From Bradyrhizobium sp. NAS96.2 (GTDB lineage: Bacteria; Pseudomonadota; Alphaproteobacteria; Rhizobiales; Xanthobacteraceae), in contig NZ_LGHK01000107.1 of NCBI RefSeq assembly GCF_001908235.1, positions 1 through 63,296 on the forward strand: a stretch of DNA of 63,296 bases. The letters are read 5' to 3'. Below, piece after piece: positions 33,472 through 42,125 of this stretch. The first letter of the stretch is position 1. Each line of letters starts with the position of its first letter. The position numbers were made by a program, and so were the translations under genes. A model generated the notes under the pieces. It was not told the origin of the DNA. It worked only from the letters and a program-made list of their open reading frames with translations, and did not search any database.

Positions 33472-34995
33472 CTACATCGTAGCTCCCAGCACCCACGGCG
33501 CGAACTCGGCGCCGCCGAAATCAAAACTCTCGCTCTTGGTCGGCTGGCCCGAGGCGGTCTTGAGGATGAGGTCGAAGATGCGCTGGCCGCATTCCTGCAC
33601 GCTCTCCTCGCCGTCGAGGATGGTGCCGCAATTGACGTCCATGTCGTCTTGCATCCGCTTGTACATCGGCGTGTTGGTGGCGAGCTTGATCGACGGCGCC
33701 GGCTTGCAGCCGAACACGCTACCGCGGCCGGTGGTGAAGCAGACGAGATTGGCACCCCCGGCGACCTGCCCGGTCGCGGCGACCGGGTCGTAGCCGGGCG
33801 TGTCCATAAATACAAAGCCCTTCTTGGTAACGGGCTCGGCGTAGCGCAGCACGTCGACGAGATTGGTGCTGCCGGCCTTGGCCATCGCGCCGAGCGACTT
33901 CTCTAGGATGGTGGTGAGACCGCCGGCCTTGTTGCCCGGGCTCGGATTGGCATTCATCTCGGCGCCCTCACGCTGGGTGTATTCCTCCCACCAGCGCATC
34001 AGGCCGACCAGCTTCTCGCCGACCTCGCGGCTGACGGCGCGGCGGGTCAGCAGATGCTCGGCGCCGTAGGTCTCCGGCGTCTCGGACAGGATCACCGTGC
34101 CGCCGTGACGGACCAAGAGATCGCTCGCCGCGCCGAGCGCCGGATTGGCCGACACGCCGGAGTATCCATCCGAGCCGCCGCATTGCAGCGCCACGGTGAG
34201 CTCGCTTGCCGGCACCGCCTCGCGCTTGACCTTGTTGGCTTCAGCGAGCGCCTCCTTGACGAAAGCAACGCCGGCTTCCACGGTCTTGCGCGTGCCGCCA
34301 ACCTCCTGGATATCCATCGCGCGCAAACGGCCGGCGAGCTTCTGCTCCTGCATCAGGCCGCCGATCTGGTTCACCTCGCAGCCGAGGCCGAGCACGATGA
34401 CGTTGGAGAAATTGACGTGTCGCGCATAGCCGCCGAGCGTACGGCGGAGCAGCGCCAAGGGCTCGTCCTGGGTCATGCCGCAGCCGGTCTTGTGGGTCAG
34501 CGCGACGACGCCGTCGACGTTCGGGTAATCGGCGAGCGGATTGTCGCCGGTGAATGGGTTCTTCTTGAACATGTCGGCGACGATGCCCGCAACATGGGCG
34601 CTGCAATTCACCGAGGTGAGGATGCCGATATAGTTGCGCGTCGCGACGCGGCCGTCGGCGCGGCGGATGCCCTCGAAGGTCGCCGGCAGATCGAAGTTCG
34701 GCACCGGTTTGACGTCGACGCCATAGGCATAGTCCTTGGCGAAATCGCCCATGCCACAGTTCTGGGTGTGCACATGCTGGCCCGGCGCGATCGGCTGCGT
34801 CGCAAATCCGATGATCTGGCCGTAGCGCCTGATCGGCTCGCCTTGCGCGATCGGCCTGATCGCGACCTTGTGGCCGGCCGGAATCCGATCGACCGTGGTG
34901 ACGCCCTCGGTCACCTCCAGCCCCGGCGGCAGGCTCGCGCGCGCGATCAAAACGCTGTCGTCGGCGTGCAGGCGGATCACTTGTGCCGAAGCCAT
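33472..34995 (-). CDS. UxaA-family altronate/sugar-acid dehydratase
   Basis: A 507-residue member of the altronate dehydratase/galactarate dehydratase family. It has an N-terminal SAF domain (residues ~5-95: VIRLHADDSVLIARASLPPG), then the catalytic C-terminal domain with metal-site Cys residues in HTKTGCGMTQDE, GLGCEVNQIGG, LQCGGSDGYSG and NCGTILDGEE. These enzymes dehydrate hydroxy acids (altronate to 2-keto-3-deoxygluconate) or, in the SuyAB branch, desulfonate sulfolactate. The ATG at 34995 has AAAGGAG upstream. It is the distal gene of the aldolase-dehydrogenase-ABC operon, so a sugar or hydroxy acid is the likely substrate. The exact one is not determined. Confidence 0.82.
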   Translation of the reverse strand: MASAQVIRLHADDSVLIARASLPPGLEVTEGVTTVDRIPAGHKVAIRPIAQGEPIRRYGQIIGFATQPIAPGQHVHTQNCGMGDFAKDYAYGVDVKPVPNFDLPATFEGIRRADGRVATRNYIGILTSVNCSAHVAGIVADMFKKNPFTGDNPLADYPNVDGVVALTHKTGCGMTQDEPLALLRRTLGGYARHVNFSNVIVLGLGCEVNQIGGLMQEQKLAGRLRAMDIQEVGGTRKTVEAGVAFVKEALAEANKVKREAVPASELTVALQCGGSDGYSGVSANPALGAASDLLVRHGGTVILSETPETYGAEHLLTRRAVSREVGEKLVGLMRWWEEYTQREGAEMNANPSPGNKAGGLTTILEKSLGAMAKAGSTNLVDVLRYAEPVTKKGFVFMDTPGYDPVAATGQVAGGANLVCFTTGRGSVFGCKPAPSIKLATNTPMYKRMQDDMDVNCGTILDGEESVQECGQRIFDLILKTASGQPTKSESFDFGGAEFAPWVLGATM

Positions 34996-35019
34996 GGGAG
35001 TTCTCCTTTGGAGTTCTTC

Positions 35020-35207
35020 ACCTCTCTCCGTCTTTTACGGAGAGAGGTCGGATTGCTTCAGCAATCCGGGTGAGGGGCGAAGCACGATGTCAGTTACAGC
35101 GATGGTGCTCGCCGGATAGAAGCCCCTCACCTCAACCCCCTCCCCGCATCCGCCTTCGCCCGAAGGCGGGCTTCGGCGGACGAGAGTGCGGGGCGAGGGA
35201 GAGGATC
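35020..35207. repeat. Composite intergenic hairpins (ctctctccg/gaggggcg type)
   Basis: Two nested hairpins: cctctctccgt/acggagagagg and gattgctt/agcaatcc in the first part, then cgccttcgcccgaaggcg and a ccctcacc/ggtgaggg pairing across the element. It interrupts the operon between the aldolase and the dehydratase, where it may weaken or stabilise the distal message. Similar elements are at 40597-40699 and 61925-62118. Confidence 0.6.
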
Positions 35208-35211
35208 ACGC

Positions 35212-35988
35212 TTACGCCTTGCCGCCGGACTTCTCGCGGGTCTGGTTGACCTGCATCTTGGCGTAGACCTGCATCAGGCCGACTTCGTTCGACAGCGTCA
35301 CGAGCTTGAAGCCCATGTTGATCGCGCGCACCGCGCCTTCGGCGCCGGAGCAGTGGATGCCGGGGTTGAGACCGCGCTTGCCGCACTCCTTGATGATCTT
35401 CTCGTAGATCTTGAGGATCTCCGGCTCGTCGCGATCGAGCTTCGGCACCAGACCGTAGGAGAAGCCGAGATCGGACGGGCCGATATAGACGCCGTCGATG
35501 CCCTCGACATCGAGGATCGCTTCCATGTTCTCGACCGCGGTCTTGGTCTCCATCATCGGCAGCAGCACGATCTCGTCGTTGGCGGTCTGCTGATAGGTGC
35601 CGGCCGAGCCATACATGCCGGCGCGGATCGGACCGTTGGAGCGCACGCCCTTCGGCGGATATTTTGCGTAGGAGACGAGGTTCTTGGCTTCCTGCGGCGT
35701 GTTGACCATCGGACAGATTACGCCATAGGCGCCGCCGTCCAGCACCTTGCCGATGATGCCCGGCTCATTCCAGGGCACGCGGACCATCGGCGTCACCGGA
35801 TGGGCATGCATCGCCTGGAAGCATTGCACCATCGACTGATAATCCTGCACGCCATGCTGCATGTCGACGGTGACGCTGTCGAAGCCGCATTGCGCGATCA
35901 CTTCGGCCGAAAACCCAGAGGGGATCGCGAGCCACGCGTTCACCACCGCCTTGCCTGAAGCCCAGACCCGCTTGACCTTGTTTGCCAT
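35212..35988 (-). CDS. HpcH/HpaI-family aldolase
   Basis: A 258-residue metal-dependent class II pyruvate aldolase of the HpcH/HpaI family. Catalytic and metal residues fall at almost the E. coli HpaI positions: His45 (MQHGVQD), Arg70 (MVRVPW), Glu147 (MMETKTA) and Asp173 (IGPSDLGFS). These enzymes cleave 2-keto-3-deoxy acids to pyruvate and an aldehyde, or run in reverse. A role on the 2-keto-3-deoxy product of the neighbouring UxaA dehydratase is a natural inference. It could instead serve the hpa meta-cleavage cluster 8 kb away as HpaI, but operon membership argues for the sugar-acid path. The ATG at 35988 has an AAGGAAA site. Confidence 0.85.
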   Translation of the reverse strand: MANKVKRVWASGKAVVNAWLAIPSGFSAEVIAQCGFDSVTVDMQHGVQDYQSMVQCFQAMHAHPVTPMVRVPWNEPGIIGKVLDGGAYGVICPMVNTPQEAKNLVSYAKYPPKGVRSNGPIRAGMYGSAGTYQQTANDEIVLLPMMETKTAVENMEAILDVEGIDGVYIGPSDLGFSYGLVPKLDRDEPEILKIYEKIIKECGKRGLNPGIHCSGAEGAVRAINMGFKLVTLSNEVGLMQVYAKMQVNQTREKSGGKA

Positions 35989-36025
35989 TGTTCGCGTTTC
36001 CTTTTGTGTTTTTGGGGGGCTAACC

Positions 36026-37111
36026 TCAGCTGGTCGCCCGCTGGATCGAGACTTCGCTGACGCCGACTTCGCGCGCGGTATTCACTATCGCCGCCCAGGT
36101 GTCGTCAGGCAAGGGGATGCCGTTCTTCGTGCGATCGGCGCGGGTTTTCCGCTCGGGATCGCCAGGAACCAGCACGGAATCCGTGCCCGCGATCGGCTTG
36201 GTGGCGCGGATGAAATCGGTGTAGCGGGTGATCTCGCCGTCGAAGAAATTGCTGGTGTCGATCACCTTGGGATCGATGTAGAACGCCATCATGCCGTTGG
36301 CGAAGCGCCGGTCCGACGACGTCGCACCGGTGCCGGTCAGCGCGCCGCCGAGCAGTTCGCAGATGAAGGCAAGGCCCGAGCCCTTGTGATCGCCGAAGGC
36401 GCGGATCGCACCGGTTCCCTTGGTGTGGTCGCGCGGCCCATCCGGCGTGTACGGGCCGTACAGCACATGCGGATCCTCGCTCAGCGTGCCGTCCGCATCG
36501 ACCAGCGCGCCGATCGGCAACCTCTTGCCGCCGCGGCTTGCGACCAGGCACTTGCCCTCGGCCACAACCGAGGTCGCGAAATCCAGCACGATCGGATCCT
36601 GGCCCTGACGAGGAATGCCGACGCAATAGGGCGCGGTCGACAGCCGCTTCTCGACGCCGCCGTAAGGCGCGACCAGCAGCGAGCCCGCCGCAGTGACGAA
36701 ATGAATTGAAACAAGACCTTCGGCGGCGGCCATTTCGGCCCAGTCGCCGACGCGGCCGAGATGGCCGGAGTTGCGCAGCGCGACCGCGGCAAGCCCCGCC
36801 TTCTTGCACTTCTCGATGCCGAGCTTGACCGCGATCGGGGTGACGGTCTGGCCATAACCGAACTTGCCGTCGACCACCGCGAGCGACGGCGTGTCGACCA
36901 CGACCTCGGGGGTCTGGTTCGGCACGATCGAGCCCATCTTCTTCCACCTGACATAAACAGGCACGCGGATCACGCCATGGCTGTCGTGGCCGGTGAGGTT
37001 CGCCGTCGTCAGATAGGTCGCGATGCGCTTCGCCTCTTCCGGAGAGGACTCCGAATGCGAAAACACCTCGGACACGAAGTTGATGAGATTATCGACCTTG
37101 ATGGTGACCAT
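36026..37111 (-). CDS. Ldh-family NAD(P)-dependent 2-hydroxyacid dehydrogenase
   Basis: A 361-residue member of the malate/L-lactate dehydrogenase 2 (Ldh/YiaK/ComC) family, which is distinct from classical Rossmann dehydrogenases. The conserved GHDSHGV places the catalytic His at residue 45. The family signatures VALRNSGHLGRVGDWA and GDHKGSGLAF are present. Substrates in the family include malate, sulfolactate, 2,3-diketogulonate and ureidoglycolate, so only a general 2-hydroxy/2-keto acid role can be assigned. It lies between livF (36 bases) and the aldolase (37 bases), all on one strand. Confidence 0.85.
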   Translation of the reverse strand: MVTIKVDNLINFVSEVFSHSESSPEEAKRIATYLTTANLTGHDSHGVIRVPVYVRWKKMGSIVPNQTPEVVVDTPSLAVVDGKFGYGQTVTPIAVKLGIEKCKKAGLAAVALRNSGHLGRVGDWAEMAAAEGLVSIHFVTAAGSLLVAPYGGVEKRLSTAPYCVGIPRQGQDPIVLDFATSVVAEGKCLVASRGGKRLPIGALVDADGTLSEDPHVLYGPYTPDGPRDHTKGTGAIRAFGDHKGSGLAFICELLGGALTGTGATSSDRRFANGMMAFYIDPKVIDTSNFFDGEITRYTDFIRATKPIAGTDSVLVPGDPERKTRADRTKNGIPLPDDTWAAIVNTAREVGVSEVSIQRATS

Positions 37112-37147
37112 GAATAACTAGCTCGCTCGGTGAAGCACGGGACGTTG

Positions 37148-37879
37148 TCAGGCGTGGGTCTTGGCGTGGCCGCCGAGATAGGCCGCGGCGATGGCTTCAT
37201 TGCCCCACAATTCGTCGGGCTTGCCACCGAGCACGATCCGCCCGGTTTCGAGAACAAAGCCGTGATCGGCGACCGAGAGTCCCATGCGCGCATTTTGCTC
37301 GACGAGCAAGACCGTGGTGTCCTTCCTGATCTGCGAAATGATGCGGAACACCGCCTGCACGATCACAGGTGCGAGACCGAGCGACGGCTCGTCGAGCAGC
37401 AGCAGCCGCGGCTTGGCCATCAGGCCGCGCGCCACCGCGACCATCTGCAGCTGTCCGCCGGACAGCGTCCAGCCGAGCGCGTTGGAGAAGGCACGAATAT
37501 CCGGAAACAAATCGAACATCGCATCGGCCTCGCGCGAGATCTGCGACGCCGACACCTTGCGGTTCGACGCGCCGAGCATGATGTTCTCTTTCACGGTGAG
37601 GCCCGGAAAAACGCGGCGGCCTTCCGGCACATGCGAGATGCCGAGCCGCACGATCGCTTCCGGCCCAAGGCCCGCGATCGAATGACCGTCGAACAGGATG
37701 TCGCCGGAGGCCGGCTTGGCGAGGCCGGAGATCGCCCGCAGCGTGGTCGACTTGCCGGCACCATTGGCGCCGAGCAGCGTGACCACCTGCCCCTGCTCCA
37801 CGGCGATGGTGACGCCGCGCAGCGCTTCGATCTCGCCGTAGCGGACCACGAGATTGCGGATTTCGAGCAGCGGCATCAT
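37148..37879 (-). CDS. livF: Branched-chain-type ABC transporter ATPase (LivF)
   Basis: A 243-residue ABC ATPase with Walker A GANGAGKST, Q-loop, signature LSGGQ, Walker B RLLLLDEPS and the switch His region VEQNARMGL. This is the LivF subclass of the HAAT uptake family, which powers import of amino acids, amides or organic acids. Its ATG overlaps the stop of the LivM-LivG fusion by four bases. Confidence 0.93.
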   Translation of the reverse strand: MMPLLEIRNLVVRYGEIEALRGVTIAVEQGQVVTLLGANGAGKSTTLRAISGLAKPASGDILFDGHSIAGLGPEAIVRLGISHVPEGRRVFPGLTVKENIMLGASNRKVSASQISREADAMFDLFPDIRAFSNALGWTLSGGQLQMVAVARGLMAKPRLLLLDEPSLGLAPVIVQAVFRIISQIRKDTTVLLVEQNARMGLSVADHGFVLETGRIVLGGKPDELWGNEAIAAAYLGGHAKTHA

Positions 37880-39648
37880 TCGCTCCCGAGATAGGCGGAG
37901 ACGACGTCGGGATGGCGTAGCACCGCCATGGACTCGCCGTCCGCGATGCGGCGTCCGAAGTTCAGCACGGTGATGTGCTGGGCGGCTTCCGAGACCAGCG
38001 TCATGTCGTGATCGATGATCAGGATCGTGAGGCCTTGCGCCGCGATGCGCTTGAGCAACTCATGCAGCTCGAGCTTCTCAGTTGAATTGAGGCCTGCGGC
38101 CGGCTCGTCGAGCAGCAGCAAGGTGGGGTTCGACGCCAGCGCCCGCGCGATCTCGATCAGCCGCTGGTGGCCATAGGAGAAGCTCGAGATCAATTCGTTG
38201 GCGCGGCTGCCGAGGCCGACGAAGGTCAGCGCCTCCATCGCCCGCTCGGTCAGCGCGTCGTCACCCTTCCCGATCATGGTGTTGCCGGGCCGCTCGGCGC
38301 CGATCTCGACATTCTCCAGCGCCGTCATCGAGCGGAACAGGCGGATGTTCTGGAAGGTGCGTCCGAGGCCCGCGGCCGTGCGCTGATGCGGCGCCATGTT
38401 GGTGATGTCGGTGCCGTCGAGCACGATCCTGCCCGATGTCGCCTTGTAGAGGCCGGACAGCACGTTCAACGTCGTGGTCTTGCCGGAGCCGTTGGGGCCG
38501 ATCAGCGCGTGCACGCTGCCGCGCTTCACCGCGATGTCGACGCCGTCGACGGCCTTGAGGCCGCCGAAATGCTTCGAGAGCCCGGTGACCTCGAGCACGA
38601 TGTCGCCGCCAGTCGTCGCGGGCTTGAGCAGGAGCGCTCCGGCAACAGGCGGCGCCTTGGTGTGCGCACGCCAGCGCGTGAACGCGTCCGACACGAAGCC
38701 CCAGATGCCGTCAGGCATGAAGCGGATGATCAGGATCACCGACAGGCCGTAGATCGCGAGGTAAAGCCCGGGCACGCTCTTGAGGAAGCGCAGCCATTCC
38801 GGGATCAGGATCAACAGCCCGGTGCCGATCACCGAGCCGATCGGCGAGGCCACGCCGCCGAGCAGCGACATGGTCAGAAACTGGATCGATTCCGCGAACG
38901 AGAACTGGTCCGGGCTGACATAGGCGAAGCCGCCGGCAAACAGGCCGCCCGCGAGGCCACCGAGCACCGCGCAGACCGCGAAGGCATAGACCTTGGTGCG
39001 GAATACGTCGATGCCGTTGACCCCGGCCGCGAGCTCATTGTCGCGCACCGCGCGCATGGCACGGCCGAGCTTGGTATCAGGCAGATGCCAGACCAGATAG
39101 CCGACGATGGCGAGCATCGCGACGCAGAAGGCGAGATAGCTCTGCGAGGACTGGAACAGCTCGGGCCGGCGAATGTTGGCGACGCCGTCCGGTCCATGGG
39201 TGACGCCGACCGCGTTGATCATCACCAGCGTCACGATCTGCTGGAACGAGATCGTCACCATGGCGAGGTAATGCCCGCCCAGCCGCAGCGTCGACATGCC
39301 TAGGAATGCACCGGCAACCAGCGTGATCGCGCAGGCGCCAACAAGGCAGAGCCAGAAGTTCAGATGCAGGTCGGCGGTGCCGAGGCCGACGGCATAGGCG
39401 CCAAAGCCGAAGAACGCCGCCTGCGCCAGGTTGATCTGGCCGCACAGGCCGAGCACGACCGAAAGCCCGAATACCGCGATCGAGAAGGTCGTGGCCTGCA
39501 ACAGGATGTTGAGGATGTAACCGTCAAACTGCATGCCCGCGGCGAGCGCCACCAGCACCGCGGCGCCGATGAAATACGGCAGATGACGGATAATCAGCGG
39601 CTTCGAGCGCACGGCCGGCGCCGGAATCATGTTGTCGCTGGCGCTCAT
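37876..39648 (-). CDS. LivM-LivG fusion: permease and ATPase in one chain
   Basis: A single uninterrupted frame of 590 residues joins an inner-membrane LivM permease (residues ~1-330, several helices; GQINLAQAAFFGFGAYAVG is the LivM loop) to a LivG ATPase (about 345-590, Walker A GPNGSGKTT, signature SYGHQR, Walker B TLLLLDEPA). LivM and LivG are usually separate genes, as in the operon at 56253-57891. The fusion would hold one ATPase to one permease half. It overlaps livH upstream and livF downstream by four bases each. The ATG is at 39648. Confidence 0.9.
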   Translation of the reverse strand: MSASDNMIPAPAVRSKPLIIRHLPYFIGAAVLVALAAGMQFDGYILNILLQATTFSIAVFGLSVVLGLCGQINLAQAAFFGFGAYAVGLGTADLHLNFWLCLVGACAITLVAGAFLGMSTLRLGGHYLAMVTISFQQIVTLVMINAVGVTHGPDGVANIRRPELFQSSQSYLAFCVAMLAIVGYLVWHLPDTKLGRAMRAVRDNELAAGVNGIDVFRTKVYAFAVCAVLGGLAGGLFAGGFAYVSPDQFSFAESIQFLTMSLLGGVASPIGSVIGTGLLILIPEWLRFLKSVPGLYLAIYGLSVILIIRFMPDGIWGFVSDAFTRWRAHTKAPPVAGALLLKPATTGGDIVLEVTGLSKHFGGLKAVDGVDIAVKRGSVHALIGPNGSGKTTTLNVLSGLYKATSGRIVLDGTDITNMAPHQRTAAGLGRTFQNIRLFRSMTALENVEIGAERPGNTMIGKGDDALTERAMEALTFVGLGSRANELISSFSYGHQRLIEIARALASNPTLLLLDEPAAGLNSTEKLELHELLKRIAAQGLTILIIDHDMTLVSEAAQHITVLNFGRRIADGESMAVLRHPDVVSAYLGSE

Positions 39649-40517
39649 GCTTTCTCCGCGACACGTTCGCCGAAGATGCCCTGCGGCCGGAACACCAGGA
39701 AGGCGATCAGCACCAGGAAGGCAAAGCCGTCCTTGTAGGGCACCGAAATATAGGCGGCGCCGAACGTCTCGATGACGCCGAGCGCGAGGCCGCCGACGAT
39801 CGCGCCGGCAACATCGCCGAAGCCGCCAATGATAGTCGCGGCGAACGCCTTCAGCGCGATAGTCGAGCCCATCTGGATCGAGACGAACAGCACCGGCGCC
39901 ACCAGGATGCCGGCAAGACCGCCGAGCACGGCCGAATAAATGAAGGTGATCATGATCATGGTCGAGACGGAAATGCCGAGCAGCGAGGCCATTTCCTTGT
40001 CCTGCGAGGTCGCCTGCAGCTTCTTGCCGAGCAGCGTCTTCTCGAAGAACCAGAAATTGAACAGCACCAGCAGGATCGTGACGCCGATGATCAGCAGATA
40101 CTGGCTGTCGAGATAGACCGGGCCGAGCTGGATGCCGGGCGTATCGAACCAGCCCTGCAGCACCTGCGGCTGCGGACCGTAGATCGCAAGCACCGAGTTC
40201 GCCAGCAGGATCGAGGCGCCGATGGTGGCGATGATGACAGGCAGATAGGTGCGGTGGCGCAGCGGATAGTAGACGCCGAGATTGAAGATGACGCCGATCA
40301 GCGCCATGCCGGCCAGCGCAATCACGAAGGACAGCCAATAAGGCAGGCCGAGCTCGACGCAGACCACCATCAGATAGGCGGCGACCATCGAGAATTCGCC
40401 TTGCGCGAAGTTCACGACATTGGTGGCGCGGAAGATCAGCACGAAACCGAGCGCGACCAGCGCGTAGACCGCGCCGATGCCGATGCCGGTGAACAGCAGT
40501 TGTAGAACCAGATCCAT
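39645..40517 (-). CDS. livH: Branched-chain-type ABC permease (LivH)
   Basis: A 290-residue inner-membrane permease of the HAAT family, opening with a helix at LLFTGIGIGAVYALVALGF. The cytoplasmic loop TSQDKEMASLLGI and GGFGDVAGAIVGG near the C-terminus are typical of LivH. The ATG at 40517 gives the family N-terminus (MDLVLQLLF); an ATG at 40529 four codons earlier is an alternative. It follows the solute-binding-protein gene with a palindromic repeat in the gap. Confidence 0.9.
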   Translation of the reverse strand: MDLVLQLLFTGIGIGAVYALVALGFVLIFRATNVVNFAQGEFSMVAAYLMVVCVELGLPYWLSFVIALAGMALIGVIFNLGVYYPLRHRTYLPVIIATIGASILLANSVLAIYGPQPQVLQGWFDTPGIQLGPVYLDSQYLLIIGVTILLVLFNFWFFEKTLLGKKLQATSQDKEMASLLGISVSTMIMITFIYSAVLGGLAGILVAPVLFVSIQMGSTIALKAFAATIIGGFGDVAGAIVGGLALGVIETFGAAYISVPYKDGFAFLVLIAFLVFRPQGIFGERVAEKA

Positions 40518-40596
40518 GACAGCGCTCATTGAAAGGCGAAGCGAACATCCCGGCACCAGCCGGATCGGAGTGATTGTCGTTCGGGAGGTGGTAGAG

Positions 40597-40699
40597 CTCT
40601 CTCCCCCCTTGCGGGGGAGAGTTGGAGAGAGGGGTAAGCCACGAATTCCGCCCGAGCGGCCTACCCCTCTCCCTAACCCTCCCCCGCAAGGGGGAGGGA
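40597..40699. repeat. Intergenic hairpins (tctcccccttgcggggga type)
   Basis: The left hairpin (ctcccccc ttgc gggggag, from about 40597) and right hairpin (ctcccccgcaagggggag, to about 40699) pair with each other through the acccctct/agaggggt arms, giving a long double stem. It sits between the substrate-binding protein and livH, where a stable stem often raises the level of the upstream message. It is a member of a repeat family seen also at 61925-62118. Confidence 0.65.
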
Positions 40700-40733
40700 A
40701 CCCATCCATTCGTGCCTCCCTGACCCGCTCGGA

Positions 40734-41879
40734 TCAATCGTTGAAGTCGATGTGCTTGTCGTAGACGATCTTGCCCTTGTCGTTCTTCACGACATTGTAG
40801 CCGTGCAGACCATCGCCGTTCTTGTCGAAATTGTACTCGCCTTCGGCGCCGGCGTATTTCTGCGTTGCCAGGATGGCGTCGCGGATCTTGTTCGGGTCGG
40901 TCGAGCCGGCCTTGTTGATTGCCGCCGACAAAATGGTGATCGCGTCATACGGCCAGGCGCTCTGGTTGTCGGGCGCGGTCTTGTAGGCATCGCGATAGGC
41001 CTTGCCGAACGCCTTCGCGGCGTCGCTTGAATCCTCGGCGAAATCGGCGACCCCGTAGGTGCCGAACAGCGCGGGACCGGCGAGCTTGGTCGAGGAGACC
41101 GCCACCACCGAGGGCGAGCCGACCCACGGGATGTTGACGCCGAGCTGGCGCAGCTGCCGGGCGAAGATGCCGAGATCATTCTCGAAGGTGAAGTAGGTGC
41201 CGAGCACGTCGGCGCCGGACTGCTTCACGGCCAGCACGACCGGGGTGAAGTCCTGACTCTGGTTGGCATAGCCCTGGTCAAGCACCGGCGGCGCGCCGAG
41301 CTTGGTCAGCGCCTCGGAGAGCGCCTTGCCGCCTGCGGTGCCGAAAGCGTCGGTGGAATGGACGATCGCCCATTTCTTCTTGCCGAGCGTGTTGACGCCG
41401 AAATCGGCGATCACGCGGCCGGAATAATTGTCGTTGGGGCGGAAACGGAACAGCCAGGGATTGCCGGAGTGGGTGAGATCGGGATTGGTGCCGCCGATCA
41501 TCACGGGCTTGCCGACCTTGATCACGTCGGGCGCCATCGCCTGCACCTGGGTCGAGCGGATCGAGCCGAGGAAGGCAACGATGTCGGATTGCGCAGCGAG
41601 CTTGGAGAACGCCAGCACGATGCCCGGATTGGTGGTCTGGTCGTCCTCGATCACGAGCTCGACCTGTTTGCCGAGCACGCCGCCGGCCTTGTTGACCGCG
41701 GCCAGCGCCAGCTTGGCGCCGTTCTGGGCCCACAGCCCCTGCTCGGCCGCCGGTCCGGTCACCGGCACGCACATGCCGATCTTGATGGTCGCTCCCTGCG
41801 CCCAGGCGCTGCGCATCAGCGCAGGAGCAGCGAGACCTGCCGCCAAGCCGGCGGAAAACTCACGCCTCGTCAGTTTCAT
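40734..41879 (-). CDS. ABC transporter substrate-binding protein, HAAT type
   Basis: A 381-residue periplasmic binding protein (type I fold, LivJ-like). The N-terminus has a twin-arginine signal (LTRREFSAGLAAGL, cleavage near residue 28), so export is by Tat. The mature domain starts ATIKIGMCVPVTGPAAEQG and includes the AxxGSIRSTQV and YGVADFAEDSS ligand-pocket regions. Ligand is not deducible; the operon (dehydrogenase, aldolase, dehydratase) points to a hydroxy or sugar acid rather than leucine. It is the first gene of the operon and divergent from the GntR regulator. Confidence 0.9.
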   Translation of the reverse strand: MKLTRREFSAGLAAGLAAPALMRSAWAQGATIKIGMCVPVTGPAAEQGLWAQNGAKLALAAVNKAGGVLGKQVELVIEDDQTTNPGIVLAFSKLAAQSDIVAFLGSIRSTQVQAMAPDVIKVGKPVMIGGTNPDLTHSGNPWLFRFRPNDNYSGRVIADFGVNTLGKKKWAIVHSTDAFGTAGGKALSEALTKLGAPPVLDQGYANQSQDFTPVVLAVKQSGADVLGTYFTFENDLGIFARQLRQLGVNIPWVGSPSVVAVSSTKLAGPALFGTYGVADFAEDSSDAAKAFGKAYRDAYKTAPDNQSAWPYDAITILSAAINKAGSTDPNKIRDAILATQKYAGAEGEYNFDKNGDGLHGYNVVKNDKGKIVYDKHIDFND

Positions 41880-42057
41880 TCAATCCTCCCTGTCATCCGC
41901 CGAACTTGATGTCGGCTGCGTTGCGACGAGCTGACGCGTCGATCTGTTGCCCAATCCGCAGCCATCAAGCGGCGCGACGAACAAACGTGAGCGCCGCTGC
42001 AGGGCACAAGACGCGCAACAGCGGCCATCAATCTGGCGTTTGCCGTAGCTAAACATG

Positions 42058-42076
42058 ATTGCACATTGCACGCAAT
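42058..42076. promoter_or_regulatory. Candidate GntR operator in divergent promoter region
   Basis: ATTGC (42058-42062) and GCAAT (42072-42076) form an inverted repeat around ACATTGCAC, with the overlapping direct repeat attgcacattgcac. It lies 50 bases before the GntR start and 179 bases before the transporter operon start, where autoregulatory GntR proteins usually bind. Assignment rests only on symmetry and position. Confidence 0.3.
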
Positions 42077-42125
42077 AGCCAAAAGTTCGCTGGTAACGGT
42101 GCGTAAATGCCTGCTAGGAGCAGCC

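Noticed and set aside
35212..35988. Calling the HpcH/HpaI aldolase HpaI of the hpa pathway
   Set aside because: It shares the catalytic residues but is in the middle of a different operon, about 8 kb from hpaH and under other control.
33472..37111. Sulfolactate degradation (SuyAB-ComC-like) for UxaA and the Ldh-family gene
   Set aside because: Both families include sulfolactate enzymes, but the aldolase has no place in that route and no sulfite exporter is present. A sugar-acid route fits better, though it is not proven.
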